Source: G965198795 sp965198795 (GTDB taxonomy: Bacteria > Pseudomonadota > Alphaproteobacteria > Rhodospirillales > Casp-alpha2). From it: DNA of 64,000 nt. The stretch spans positions 1,426,001 through 1,490,000 of the forward strand of contig OZ240674.1 in NCBI GenBank assembly GCA_965198795.1, in the 5' to 3' direction. The translations under genes were made by a program, and so were the position numbers. The notes under the pieces were generated by a model. It was not told the origin of the DNA. It did not search any database and was given only the letters and a program-made list of their open reading frames with translations. This document shows, one piece after another, positions 8,602 to 16,086 of the stretch. How positions within the stretch are numbered: the stretch's first letter is position 1; every line of letters starts with the position of its first letter.

Positions 8602-11055
8602 TCAAACCCTCGGGCGCTCGTTGGCTGGATCATAAGCCGGCTCGGCCAGCACCCGCGCCGGGCGTTTATCGCCCAAGATCATCACTTCCAGTTCCGCGCC
8701 CGGCTTGGCCGCCTCGGGCGTGACGTAGGCGAAGGCGAGGCTTTTCCCGACCGAAAACCCATAGCCGCCGCTGGATACTTGCCCGACGCGCCCGCCATTC
8801 ATGAAGACCGTCTCGCCGGCGTGGGCGTCCGCGTCCGCCGCGTCGATCACCAGATAGGCGCATACCCAGGGAAGCGGGCCATCAATGCTTTCAAGCGTCG
8901 CGTCACGGCCCGTGAACCCGCCGGCGTCCGGTTTACAGAACCGCATGACGTCCGCTTCCGGCAGCGTCACCTCGTTCGTGAGTTCACCCGCCCCCTTGAA
9001 CCCTTTTTCCAGACGCATGGCGTTCAGGGCGTGCGAACCGAAGTTGGCGATACCGTGCGCTTCTCCCGCCGCCCAAAGAGCGTCATAGACCTGGGCTACG
9101 GCGTCCATGGGAATGTGCAGCTCCCAACCCAGCTCTCCCTGATAGGACATGCGAAGGGCGCGGACGGCGGCGCCGGCCGCCTCGATTTCCCTCGCCCTTA
9201 GCCAAGGCCAGCTTTCGTTATCCAAGGGCGCCTGGGTCACCTGGCGCAGCACTTCCCTGGATTTCGGACCGGAGAGCGCCAACACGCCGCGGTCTTCCGA
9301 CACCACCGAGACCGTGGCGTCCTCGCCGTCCCTCATTCCTTGAACAAGCAGGTCGCGCACCCGCTGTTCGAAGAACGCCGCGCACATGACGTAGAAGACG
9401 TCGCCTTCGAACCGCGCCACGGTCGCCTCCGCCTCGATCCGGCCCTTGCGGTTCAACAGATGGGCCAGCACGATCCCGCCCGCCTTCCCCGGCGCGCGGT
9501 TGGCGATCGAGCGGTCCACCAGCGCATGGGCGCCGGGTCCGGCGACCTCGATTTTGGCGAAGGACGAAAGATCCATGACGCCGACCCGTTCGCGCACCGC
9601 CCGGCATTCCTCGCGCACCGCCGCATACCAGGCCGGGCGGCGAAAGCCGTAGCGGTCGCCGCCGTCTTCCGCCGCGCCGGCGTCCCCGTTGAGCGCAAAC
9701 CAGCGGGGCCGTTCCCAACCGTAGATTTCCTCGTGGACGGCTCCCGCCTTCTTCAAACGGTCATAGAGCGGGCTCACCTTTTTGGGGCGGCCCGAGAACC
9801 GCTGACGCCCGTGATAGGCGATTTCGTGACGCAGAACGTAATCTTCCTTGGCGCGTTCGATTTCGTAGGCGCGGTCCACATAGGGGCCGAACCGGCGCGG
9901 GTCGAAATCGCGCATATTGACGTCCGCCGCGCCATGCGCCATCCATTGCGCCAGATACTTGCCGGCCCCCGGTCCCCAGGCGACGCCGACGTGGCTGCCG
10001 CAACAGCACCAATAATTCCTCAACCCCGGCGCCGGACCCAGGAGCATATGACCGTCGGGCGGCATGGGGATGGCACCGTGGACTTCCCGCTTTATGCCGT
10101 AATTCTCCAAAACGGGCATGCGCTCCAGCGCCTTTTCCAAGTACGGCGTCAAACGCTCGTAGTCGGGCTCGAACAGCTCATTGACCGCTTCCCAGGGCGC
10201 GCCGCCGTCCCAGACGGTCTTGGGCTCGGTCTTTTCATATATGCCGATCAGACCCGATTTCTGCTCCATCCGGATATAACCGGAATAAGTCGTGTCATCC
10301 CGGACGACGGGCAGCTCGGTTTCGAGATTCAGGAACTCCTCGACGGTGTCGGTGACGAAATAATGATGGGTGGTGTTCGCCATGGGCAGGTTGTATCCGG
10401 ACCATTCGGCGACCTGCTTGGCGTAGGTCCCGGCGGCGTTGACCACGTGCTCGCAGATGACATCCCCCGCTTCCGTCGAGACCTTCCATTCACCATTGGG
10501 TCGCCGCCTTACGTCGGTCACCCGGCAATGGCGGATGACTTTGGCGCCGCGGGACCGGGCGCCGGCGGCCATCCCCATGGTCGCGCCGGACGGGTCCACG
10601 TGCCCGTCATCGGGTGTGTGGAGCGCGCACCGCACCCCGTCAGTATTGAAAAACGGGTTGAGCCTCTTGACCTCTTCCGGGCTGATAATTTCCATGGGAA
10701 CGCCAATCCCGCGTCCGACGGAGAGGATGTATTTGACATAATCAACCTCGTCGTCGTGATAGGCGACGCGGAGCGACCCGCAGCCGTGCCAGGTCACCGA
10801 CTGCCCCGTCTCCGCCTCCAGGTTTTGGTAGAATTCCACGCCGTAGGCGTTGATCTTGGCGAGGCCCCAATGAGCGAGGCCATGGGTGATCTGGCCCGCG
10901 GCGTGCCACGTGGACCCGGACGTCAGTTCCGCTTTCTCAATCAGCACGCAGTCCGTCCAGCCCTCTTTCGTCAAGTGATAGAGCAGGCCCGCGCCCATGA
11001 CGCCGCCGCCAATGATAACCGCCCTTGCCTGACCCGGCGGAGTTCCCGTCGCCAT
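8602..11055 (-). CDS. dimethylglycine/sarcosine dehydrogenase-like FAD and folate-binding oxidoreductase
   Basis: An 817-residue two-part enzyme. The N-terminal half is a DAO-type flavoprotein: GGGVMGAGLLYHL dinucleotide motif near residue 16, then GSTWHAAGQ near 46, whose His carries covalent FAD in dimethylglycine dehydrogenase. A linker (FAO_M) follows, then from about residue 430 the GcvT aminomethyltransferase folds (VREECRAVRERVGVMDLSSF, RMSYQGELGWELHIP, RLEKGFKGAGELTNEVT), which bind tetrahydrofolate and capture the released methyl group. It should oxidatively demethylate a secondary or tertiary N-methyl amine. ATG at 11055 is used because the domain begins just after it and the upstream extension crosses the divergent rpiR promoter. 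It is the first gene of a three-gene operon. Confidence 0.88.
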   Translation of the reverse strand: MATGTPPGQARAVIIGGGVMGAGLLYHLTKEGWTDCVLIEKAELTSGSTWHAAGQITHGLAHWGLAKINAYGVEFYQNLEAETGQSVTWHGCGSLRVAYHDDEVDYVKYILSVGRGIGVPMEIISPEEVKRLNPFFNTDGVRCALHTPDDGHVDPSGATMGMAAGARSRGAKVIRHCRVTDVRRRPNGEWKVSTEAGDVICEHVVNAAGTYAKQVAEWSGYNLPMANTTHHYFVTDTVEEFLNLETELPVVRDDTTYSGYIRMEQKSGLIGIYEKTEPKTVWDGGAPWEAVNELFEPDYERLTPYLEKALERMPVLENYGIKREVHGAIPMPPDGHMLLGPAPGLRNYWCCCGSHVGVAWGPGAGKYLAQWMAHGAADVNMRDFDPRRFGPYVDRAYEIERAKEDYVLRHEIAYHGRQRFSGRPKKVSPLYDRLKKAGAVHEEIYGWERPRWFALNGDAGAAEDGGDRYGFRRPAWYAAVREECRAVRERVGVMDLSSFAKIEVAGPGAHALVDRSIANRAPGKAGGIVLAHLLNRKGRIEAEATVARFEGDVFYVMCAAFFEQRVRDLLVQGMRDGEDATVSVVSEDRGVLALSGPKSREVLRQVTQAPLDNESWPWLRAREIEAAGAAVRALRMSYQGELGWELHIPMDAVAQVYDALWAAGEAHGIANFGSHALNAMRLEKGFKGAGELTNEVTLPEADVMRFCKPDAGGFTGRDATLESIDGPLPWVCAYLVIDAADADAHAGETVFMNGGRVGQVSSGGYGFSVGKSLAFAYVTPEAAKPGAELEVMILGDKRPARVLAEPAYDPANERPRV

Positions 11056-11098
11056 GATACTTTTCCACGTCGATCCAGCGTTTGATGATGGACAGAGT

Positions 11099-11124
11099 GT
11101 TGATACAAACGTACACTTGTCAAC
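11099..11124. promoter_or_regulatory. putative RpiR operator in the divergent promoter region
   Basis: Only 70 bases separate the divergent starts at 11055 and 11126. They contain GTTGA and its reverse complement TCAAC, 16 bases apart, enclosing a second partial dyad ACAA...TTGT. Such a site between a regulator and its divergent target operon is the usual place for autoregulation. The assignment is by position and symmetry only. Confidence 0.4.
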
Positions 11125-11125
11125 T

Positions 11126-12037
11126 ATGAATGACACAAATGCACCAGATAGCGATTTACTGGCCTCCACGGATGTGCTGGATCGCCTGACCCAGGAGCTG
11201 GGCGACCTGACGCCGGAACTTCGGAAGGCTGCGTCCTATGTGCTGGACAACCCCAACGAGGTGGGCGTGAGTTCCGTCCGCGCCATCGCGGACGCCGCCG
11301 ACGTCAAACCCAACACGATGGTCCGCATGGCGCGGTCGCTGGGGTTTGAGGGCTATGAGGGATTTCGCGAACCATTCCGTGAAGACATCCGTCAGGGCCG
11401 GGAAAGTTTTCAGGACCGGGCGCGCTGGCTGCAGTCACTGGCCAGGGGCGGCAAGCTGAACCGGCTTTACGCGGGCATGGCGGAAGCGGCCCTTGAGAAC
11501 ATAGAGGGACTTTATGCGGGTTCCGACGCCGGCGCCGTGAAGGCCGCCGCCGACGCCATCGTCGCGGCCCGCCATTCCTATGTTCTTGGGGTCGGCGTCA
11601 ATAACGCCTACGCGGAGATATTCTCCTACCTGTCACGCATGGCGTCCGTTTCCATGACCACGATCCCGAAAGCCGGCGCCACCACGCTGGATGGTTTGGT
11701 TCATGGGGGTCCCGGAGACGTTCTCCTCGCCATGACGTTCAGGCCGTTCCGTACCGAAATCATCGAGGCGGTTGAAGTGGCGCATGAACTCGGGATGGAG
11801 ATCATCGCCGTTTCGGACAGTCTGGCGTCTCCCATCATGGCCAACGCCGGGCATCGCTTCGTCTTGCCGATCGAAACACCGCAGTTCTTCCCTTCAACGG
11901 TGGCGCTGGCGGCATTTCTGGAAACCTTGATGGCCTTCGCCGTCGCCGACGCGTCGCCGCAAGTCATCGACAACATAGAGGCTTTCCACGCCCGGCGCCG
12001 GGCGCTTGGCGTTTATCAGGACGGAGAATCGCCATGA
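11126..12037 (+). CDS. MurR/RpiR family transcriptional regulator
   Basis: A 303-residue regulator with an N-terminal RpiR helix-turn-helix (LTPELRKAASYVLDNPNEV, then VRAIADAADVKPNTMVRMARSLGF, about residues 25-70) and a C-terminal SIS domain (HSYVLGVGVNNAYAEIFS near 150, GDVLLAMTFRPFR near 200, IIAVSDSLASPIM near 235). SIS domains bind phosphosugars in characterised members, yet the neighbours here are amine-metabolism genes, so the ligand may differ. It is divergent from the demethylase operon and overlaps the Rieske gene by four bases. It probably controls both directions. Confidence 0.9.
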   Translation: MNDTNAPDSDLLASTDVLDRLTQELGDLTPELRKAASYVLDNPNEVGVSSVRAIADAADVKPNTMVRMARSLGFEGYEGFREPFREDIRQGRESFQDRARWLQSLARGGKLNRLYAGMAEAALENIEGLYAGSDAGAVKAAADAIVAARHSYVLGVGVNNAYAEIFSYLSRMASVSMTTIPKAGATTLDGLVHGGPGDVLLAMTFRPFRTEIIEAVEVAHELGMEIIAVSDSLASPIMANAGHRFVLPIETPQFFPSTVALAAFLETLMAFAVADASPQVIDNIEAFHARRRALGVYQDGESP

Positions 12038-13098
12038 CAACCCCGCCCCTAGAGCCGCGACGCTATACGGATCCCGCCATATTCGCCGAAGAGCGCGCGG
12101 GATTGCTGAGCCGAACATGGCAGATGGCGGGGCACGCCATGAACATCCCGAACGCGGGCGACTATTTCACCTTCGAGATCGCGGGAGAAGCCCTCGTCGC
12201 CGTCCGGGACGGCGAGGGCGCGGTAAAAACCTTCTATAATGTCTGCCAGCATCGGGCGCACCAGCTGGTCCGCGGCGAGGGCAATGTCCGCGCCCTCGTC
12301 TGTCCCTATCACGCCTGGACGTATGATCTGAACGGCCAGTTCAAGGGCGGGCCGAACGTCACCGCCATGACGGACCTGGACGCGTCCGGCGTTTGCCTGA
12401 CGCCGGCGCGGACAGAAGTCTTCTGCGGCTTCATCTTCGTCAATCTGGACCCCGGCACCGCGCCCATGGCGGACTGGTTTCCGGGCGTGGAGGCGGAACT
12501 GAGGGAATTCATTCCCTGGATTGACGATCTAGCGCCCCTCGTCCGCCATTCCGTGACGGAGGCGTGCAACTGGAAGGTCTCCGTCGAGAACTATTCCGAA
12601 TGCTATCACTGCACGCTCAATCACCGGAACTTCACCGCGGGCGTCATTGATCCGGAAATCTACGACATTCAGCCGCAAGGTCACTGCCTGCGCCACACCA
12701 CACGATGCCAGAGCCCCGAACGCATGGCGTACGGCGTCGACCCCGAACAACCTCATGCGACAGACTATTCTTCCTGGTTCCTGTGGCCCATGGCGTCGTT
12801 TCAGGTCTATCCAGGCAATATCTTGAACACCTATCACTGGCGGCCGCTGGACGCGGACCGGGTCGAGGTCGTCCGCGAATGGTACACTGGCGACGGCCGC
12901 GACCCGGACCTCATCCGGCAACTGGCGCAAATGGACAGGGACACGACGGTGAAGGAAGACATTCGTCTCGTGGAATCCGTTCAGCGCGGGCTGAACAGCC
13001 GGGGTTACAGGCCCGCGGGCCTGATGATCGACCCGATGGGCGGCGTGAATTCGGAACATTCCATCGCGGCGCTTCACGCCTGGATGCGCGAAGAATAG
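12034..13098 (+). CDS. Rieske non-heme iron oxygenase, CntA/YeaW-like quaternary amine monooxygenase
   Basis: A 354-residue oxygenase alpha subunit. The Rieske [2Fe-2S] site is YNVCQHRAHQL...VCPYHAW (about residues 68-92). The mononuclear iron site is VENYSECYHCTLNH (about 183-196), with two His and the Glu that replaces the usual bridging Asp, a feature of carnitine monooxygenase CntA. The C-terminus LVESVQRGLNSRGYRP...NSEHSIAALH also follows CntA. It should hydroxylate a methyl or side group of a quaternary amine, releasing formaldehyde or an aldehyde. No reductase gene (CntB, GbcB or Stc-type) is nearby, so electrons must come from elsewhere. Translation is coupled to rpiR through an ATGA overlap. 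Confidence 0.88.
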   Translation: MTTPPLEPRRYTDPAIFAEERAGLLSRTWQMAGHAMNIPNAGDYFTFEIAGEALVAVRDGEGAVKTFYNVCQHRAHQLVRGEGNVRALVCPYHAWTYDLNGQFKGGPNVTAMTDLDASGVCLTPARTEVFCGFIFVNLDPGTAPMADWFPGVEAELREFIPWIDDLAPLVRHSVTEACNWKVSVENYSECYHCTLNHRNFTAGVIDPEIYDIQPQGHCLRHTTRCQSPERMAYGVDPEQPHATDYSSWFLWPMASFQVYPGNILNTYHWRPLDADRVEVVREWYTGDGRDPDLIRQLAQMDRDTTVKEDIRLVESVQRGLNSRGYRPAGLMIDPMGGVNSEHSIAALHAWMREE

Positions 13099-13644
13099 AG
13101 AATCCGCCCGTCAAACGAAACCAGAAGCCCGCATTCTGCGATCAGGTGATTCGCTTATGATTGAATCCTGGATGATTAATTGGAGGCCGCCGGCGCCGCA
13201 CCGCGAAACGCCGGATTCGCGCCCGTAATCACTCTCGGGCGGCGCGCTTTTATCGGCTGAACAATCAGATCACGCCCAAAGACGCCGCATCGCAACATGG
13301 GCGCATGAGAAGTTTTCTCTCCGCGCCCTGAAATTGGTCTATTGTTTTGACTAAGATTTAGTCTACTCTTTTCGCTAAGAATAGCCCGCCAAACAAAAGA
13401 GGCGGGCCGGGAATAAGCGGTCAAGGGAACTGCGGTCCGGGGGCGGCGGGTTTTCTTCCGGGGATTGTCGCAAAGAAATCATTCATGCCGGGCTGATCGT
13501 CCGCGCTGAACCGTTCCGTCGAAGACCTGCCGATTCGCCGGGGCTGGCCTTTCCGCCGATGATGGCGGAAAGGACATCAAACGGGCTTGGTGGGTTACCG
13601 GTTTCGCGGCGTCTTCCACCGGGCTGCGGCAAAGGAGACACAAA
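13099..13644. promoter_or_regulatory. 546-base leader with perfect dyad upstream of the BCCT transporter
   Basis: No protein gene is supported in this gap. It holds a short AT-rich core (13340-13385) inside GC-rich sequence, with a perfect inverted repeat GACTAA-GAT-TTAGTC at 13348-13362 preceded by TTTTGAC. This could be an operator and promoter for the transporter. The remaining bases up to the ribosome site AAAGGAGACACAAA before 13645 show nothing recognisable. Confidence 0.4.
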
Positions 13645-15303
13645 ATGGCGCAAGATGGAACGGATCAAGTCGCATCGGAAGGGCTGTGGAAAGGCCTGCA
13701 CCCGGGCATGGGACTGGCGGCCAAGGGCATGGTGCTGGCGTTCGTCATCTTCACGGTTCTCAATGTGGAATTTGCGAACGGCGTTTATTCGGCCGTCCGC
13801 GGCTGGATCGAGTCCGCGCTGAACTGGTACTACATCAGCGCCGTCGCGGTCACGTTGTTCGTCTGCCTGTACCTGATGATGAGCCGGTTCGGCGCCGTCA
13901 AACTGGGCGATGACGACAGCAAACCCGAATTCAGCAATTTTTCCTGGTTCGCCATGCTGTTCTCGGCGGGCGTCGGCATCGGGCTGCTTTTCTTCGGAAT
14001 TGCGGAACCCATGTTCTATTTCGACACCACCCAACCTTGGGGCTATCCCAACAACCCGCACGCGGACCTCGCCGGGCATACGGAAATGAACGAGAACCGC
14101 GCGGTGATCGCCATGCGGGTGACCTATTTCCACTGGGGGTTTCATGGATGGGCAGTTTATGTGTTGATCGGCCTGTGTCTTGCGTACTTCGGGTTCCGTA
14201 AGAAACTGCCGCTCACCCTGCGATCCGCCCTATACCCCATCATCGGCGAGCGGATTTACGGTCCCATCGGTCACGCGGTCGATCTTCTGGCCGTCTTCGG
14301 CACCGTGTTTGGCGTCGCCACCTCGCTGGGCCTTGGCGTCAACCAAATGGCCGCGGGCCTCAATCACCTGTTCGGCGTCGATCCGGGAACAACGACCCAG
14401 GTCATTCTGATCGCCGCCATCTCCGTGGTCGCCACCATGTCGGCGGTTTCCGGCGTCGGCAAGGGCATCCGCATCATCTCTGAATGGAATATCTGGCTCA
14501 GCGTCGTCCTGCTCGCGTTCTTCCTGTTCGGCGGGCCGTTCAAGTGGATCATGGGCCTGTTCGTCACCTCGGTGGGCGACTACCTATGGAACGTCATACC
14601 CATGGGCTTCCAAACCTTCAACGCAAAGGGCGACGCCGCTTGGCAGGGCGGTTGGACCATCTTCTACTGGGGTTGGTGGATTTCCTGGGCGCCGTTTGTC
14701 GGCATGTTCATCGCCCGCATCAGCCGGGGCCGCACTATTCGGGAGTTCATGATCGGCGTGATGTTCGTGCCGACCACCATCGCGTTCTTCTGGCTCTGCA
14801 TCTTCGGCGGCACGGCAATGTATCAAGAACTGAACGCGCCGGGCGGCGTCGGCACGGCCGGGATCGCCGAGCTGATCCGGGCTTGGAACCTGCCGGCGTC
14901 ACTCTACACCACCATCGACATGGTGACTGACGTCGGCGCGCTGAACTGGGCCATGGCGGCGCTCGCCACGTTCCTTTTGGCGACCTGGTTCATCACCTCG
15001 TCGGATTCCGGCACGCTGGTCATCACCACCATGCTCAGCATGGGTGACGACAATCCGCCGCAGAAGTTCCGCATCGTCTGGGGCATGGGCGAGGGCCTGG
15101 TCGCCGCGGCGCTGTTGCTGGCGGGCGGTTTGAAAGCGCTTCAAACGGCGTCGATCGCCGCCGCCCTGCCGGTCAGCGTCATCATGCTTATGATGTGCTA
15201 CGGCATCATCAAGTCCCTGCATGAGGACCCAAGCGCGGCGCCGGCGCCTTCGTCGGACAAGGCTCCGGACGGAACAAGTCTTAAGGGCGGACTCCGGGCC
15301 TGA
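13645..15303 (+). CDS. BCCT family betaine/carnitine/choline transporter
   Basis: A 552-residue membrane protein with the 12-helix BCCT pattern. The glycine-rich helix reads SAGVGIGLLFFGIAEP (about residue 110), the GxGIG form of sodium-coupled BetP rather than the GxGSG form of the antiporter CaiT. The substrate aromatic box is present in the later helix, FYWGWWISWAPFVGMFIARISRGR (about 340-360, split here by residue context only). It imports a quaternary ammonium compound, which fits the neighbouring Rieske and dimethylglycine dehydrogenase-like enzymes. The C-terminal tail is short, so osmosensing like that of BetP is unlikely, and a catabolic role is favoured. A strong terminator follows. 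Confidence 0.93.
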   Translation: MAQDGTDQVASEGLWKGLHPGMGLAAKGMVLAFVIFTVLNVEFANGVYSAVRGWIESALNWYYISAVAVTLFVCLYLMMSRFGAVKLGDDDSKPEFSNFSWFAMLFSAGVGIGLLFFGIAEPMFYFDTTQPWGYPNNPHADLAGHTEMNENRAVIAMRVTYFHWGFHGWAVYVLIGLCLAYFGFRKKLPLTLRSALYPIIGERIYGPIGHAVDLLAVFGTVFGVATSLGLGVNQMAAGLNHLFGVDPGTTTQVILIAAISVVATMSAVSGVGKGIRIISEWNIWLSVVLLAFFLFGGPFKWIMGLFVTSVGDYLWNVIPMGFQTFNAKGDAAWQGGWTIFYWGWWISWAPFVGMFIARISRGRTIREFMIGVMFVPTTIAFFWLCIFGGTAMYQELNAPGGVGTAGIAELIRAWNLPASLYTTIDMVTDVGALNWAMAALATFLLATWFITSSDSGTLVITTMLSMGDDNPPQKFRIVWGMGEGLVAAALLLAGGLKALQTASIAAALPVSVIMLMMCYGIIKSLHEDPSAAPAPSSDKAPDGTSLKGGLRA

Positions 15304-15329
15304 CGACGCTCGCTCACGTTCTCCAACCG

Positions 15330-15364
15330 AACCCCGGCCGGGTGAGCGGCCGGGGTTTTTTTTT
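15330..15364 (+). terminator. rho-independent terminator after the BCCT gene
   Basis: AACCCCGGCC and GGCCGGGGTT form a perfect ten-base-pair stem around an eight-base loop, followed by a run of T. It closes the transporter transcript and separates it from the riboswitch-controlled gene downstream. Confidence 0.92.
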
Positions 15365-15573
15365 ACCTCTGCGAAACCTGAAGTAAAGTCATCGCGCACA
15401 CCCGCAAGCAACAAGGACCGCTCCCTTGGCGCTGAACCATCGGCGCTTTCCGGCCGTTGCCGGGAGCCGCCGGACTCCTCTTCCGCCGCGCTCAATCGGG
15501 ACCATGCGCCTTGATCTCAAAAGGGCCATCTGCAAATGCAACACCCACAGGCCCCGCTGGGCGGCCCGGAAAA

Positions 15574-15631
15574 TTGGCCCAAAGGGCCAAGCCGGAGTCT
15601 CAAACCGCTTGAACCGTTACAGGTTCAAGCG
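15574..15631. other. two perfect hairpins in the gap before the glycine riboswitch
   Basis: TTGGCCC-AAA-GGGCCAA at 15574-15590 and CGCTTGAACC-GTTACA-GGTTCAAGCG at 15606-15631 are both perfect inverted repeats. Neither is followed by a T run, so they are not typical intrinsic terminators. They may be operators, part of a small RNA, or the 5' part of the dadA leader. No protein gene is supported between 15365 and 15844. Confidence 0.55.
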
Positions 15632-15844
15632 CCGTGTTTCAAACAAGGCCGGAATATCGCCGCGATACACCCACGAAAACTCAATCAATCAGGCGTGACC
15701 CTGGAAATCAGGAAAATACCGCCGCTCACCGGCTCCCCGCGCCTTGAGGCCAGTTGACCGGAAAACAAGGAACCAGCGCCCGCTTTACTTGATTTCGCCC
15801 GGAAACGCCCGAATAATGGTTGTGGCCATTGAAGGCAGGCCGCA

Positions 15845-16022
15845 GGAGAGACTGGTCCTTCGAGACTGGCGCCGACGGAGCAACCTCCCGGAAACTCTCA
15901 GGCAAAAAGACTGCGCCATCTGCCGGCCATCTGGAGAGCGGCTTCCCGTCAAAGGGGCGCCCACCGACGGAGAAAACGGCGGCGCCGAAACCCGCGCCGC
16001 CAAGTTCTCAGGTCCAAAGATA
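15845..16022 (+). ncRNA. tandem glycine riboswitch (gcvT element)
   Basis: Two glycine aptamers lie in tandem. The first has GGAGAGAC at 15845, CCGACGGAGCAA in the middle and AAACTCTCAGGCAAAAAGAC at 15892-15911. The second begins CTGGAGAGCGGC at 15931, continues with CACCGACGGAGAAAACGG and ends TTCTCAGGTCCAAAGATAGA at 16005. The conserved GGAGAG / CCGACGGAG / CTCTCAGG pattern appears twice, as in classical cooperative glycine riboswitches. It ends about 50 bases before the ribosome site GGAGG (16073-16077) of the D-amino acid dehydrogenase-like gene. No T-run hairpin follows, which suggests control of translation start over termination. Glycine riboswitches usually activate glycine use. Confidence 0.93.
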
Positions 16023-16086
16023 GATGGGAAACCGCCGCCGGGGCCGCCCGGTTACGTGTGACCAAAATCTGCGGAGGATCAAGATC

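Noticed and set aside
9340..11085. A 581-codon rightward frame
   Set aside because: It lies antisense to the dimethylglycine dehydrogenase-like gene, whose family motifs are complete on the other strand.
15330..15631. Possible CRISPR-like or repeated array in the BCCT-DadA gap
   Set aside because: The two hairpins differ in sequence and there is no regular repeat-spacer pattern. No CRISPR array is seen anywhere in the window.
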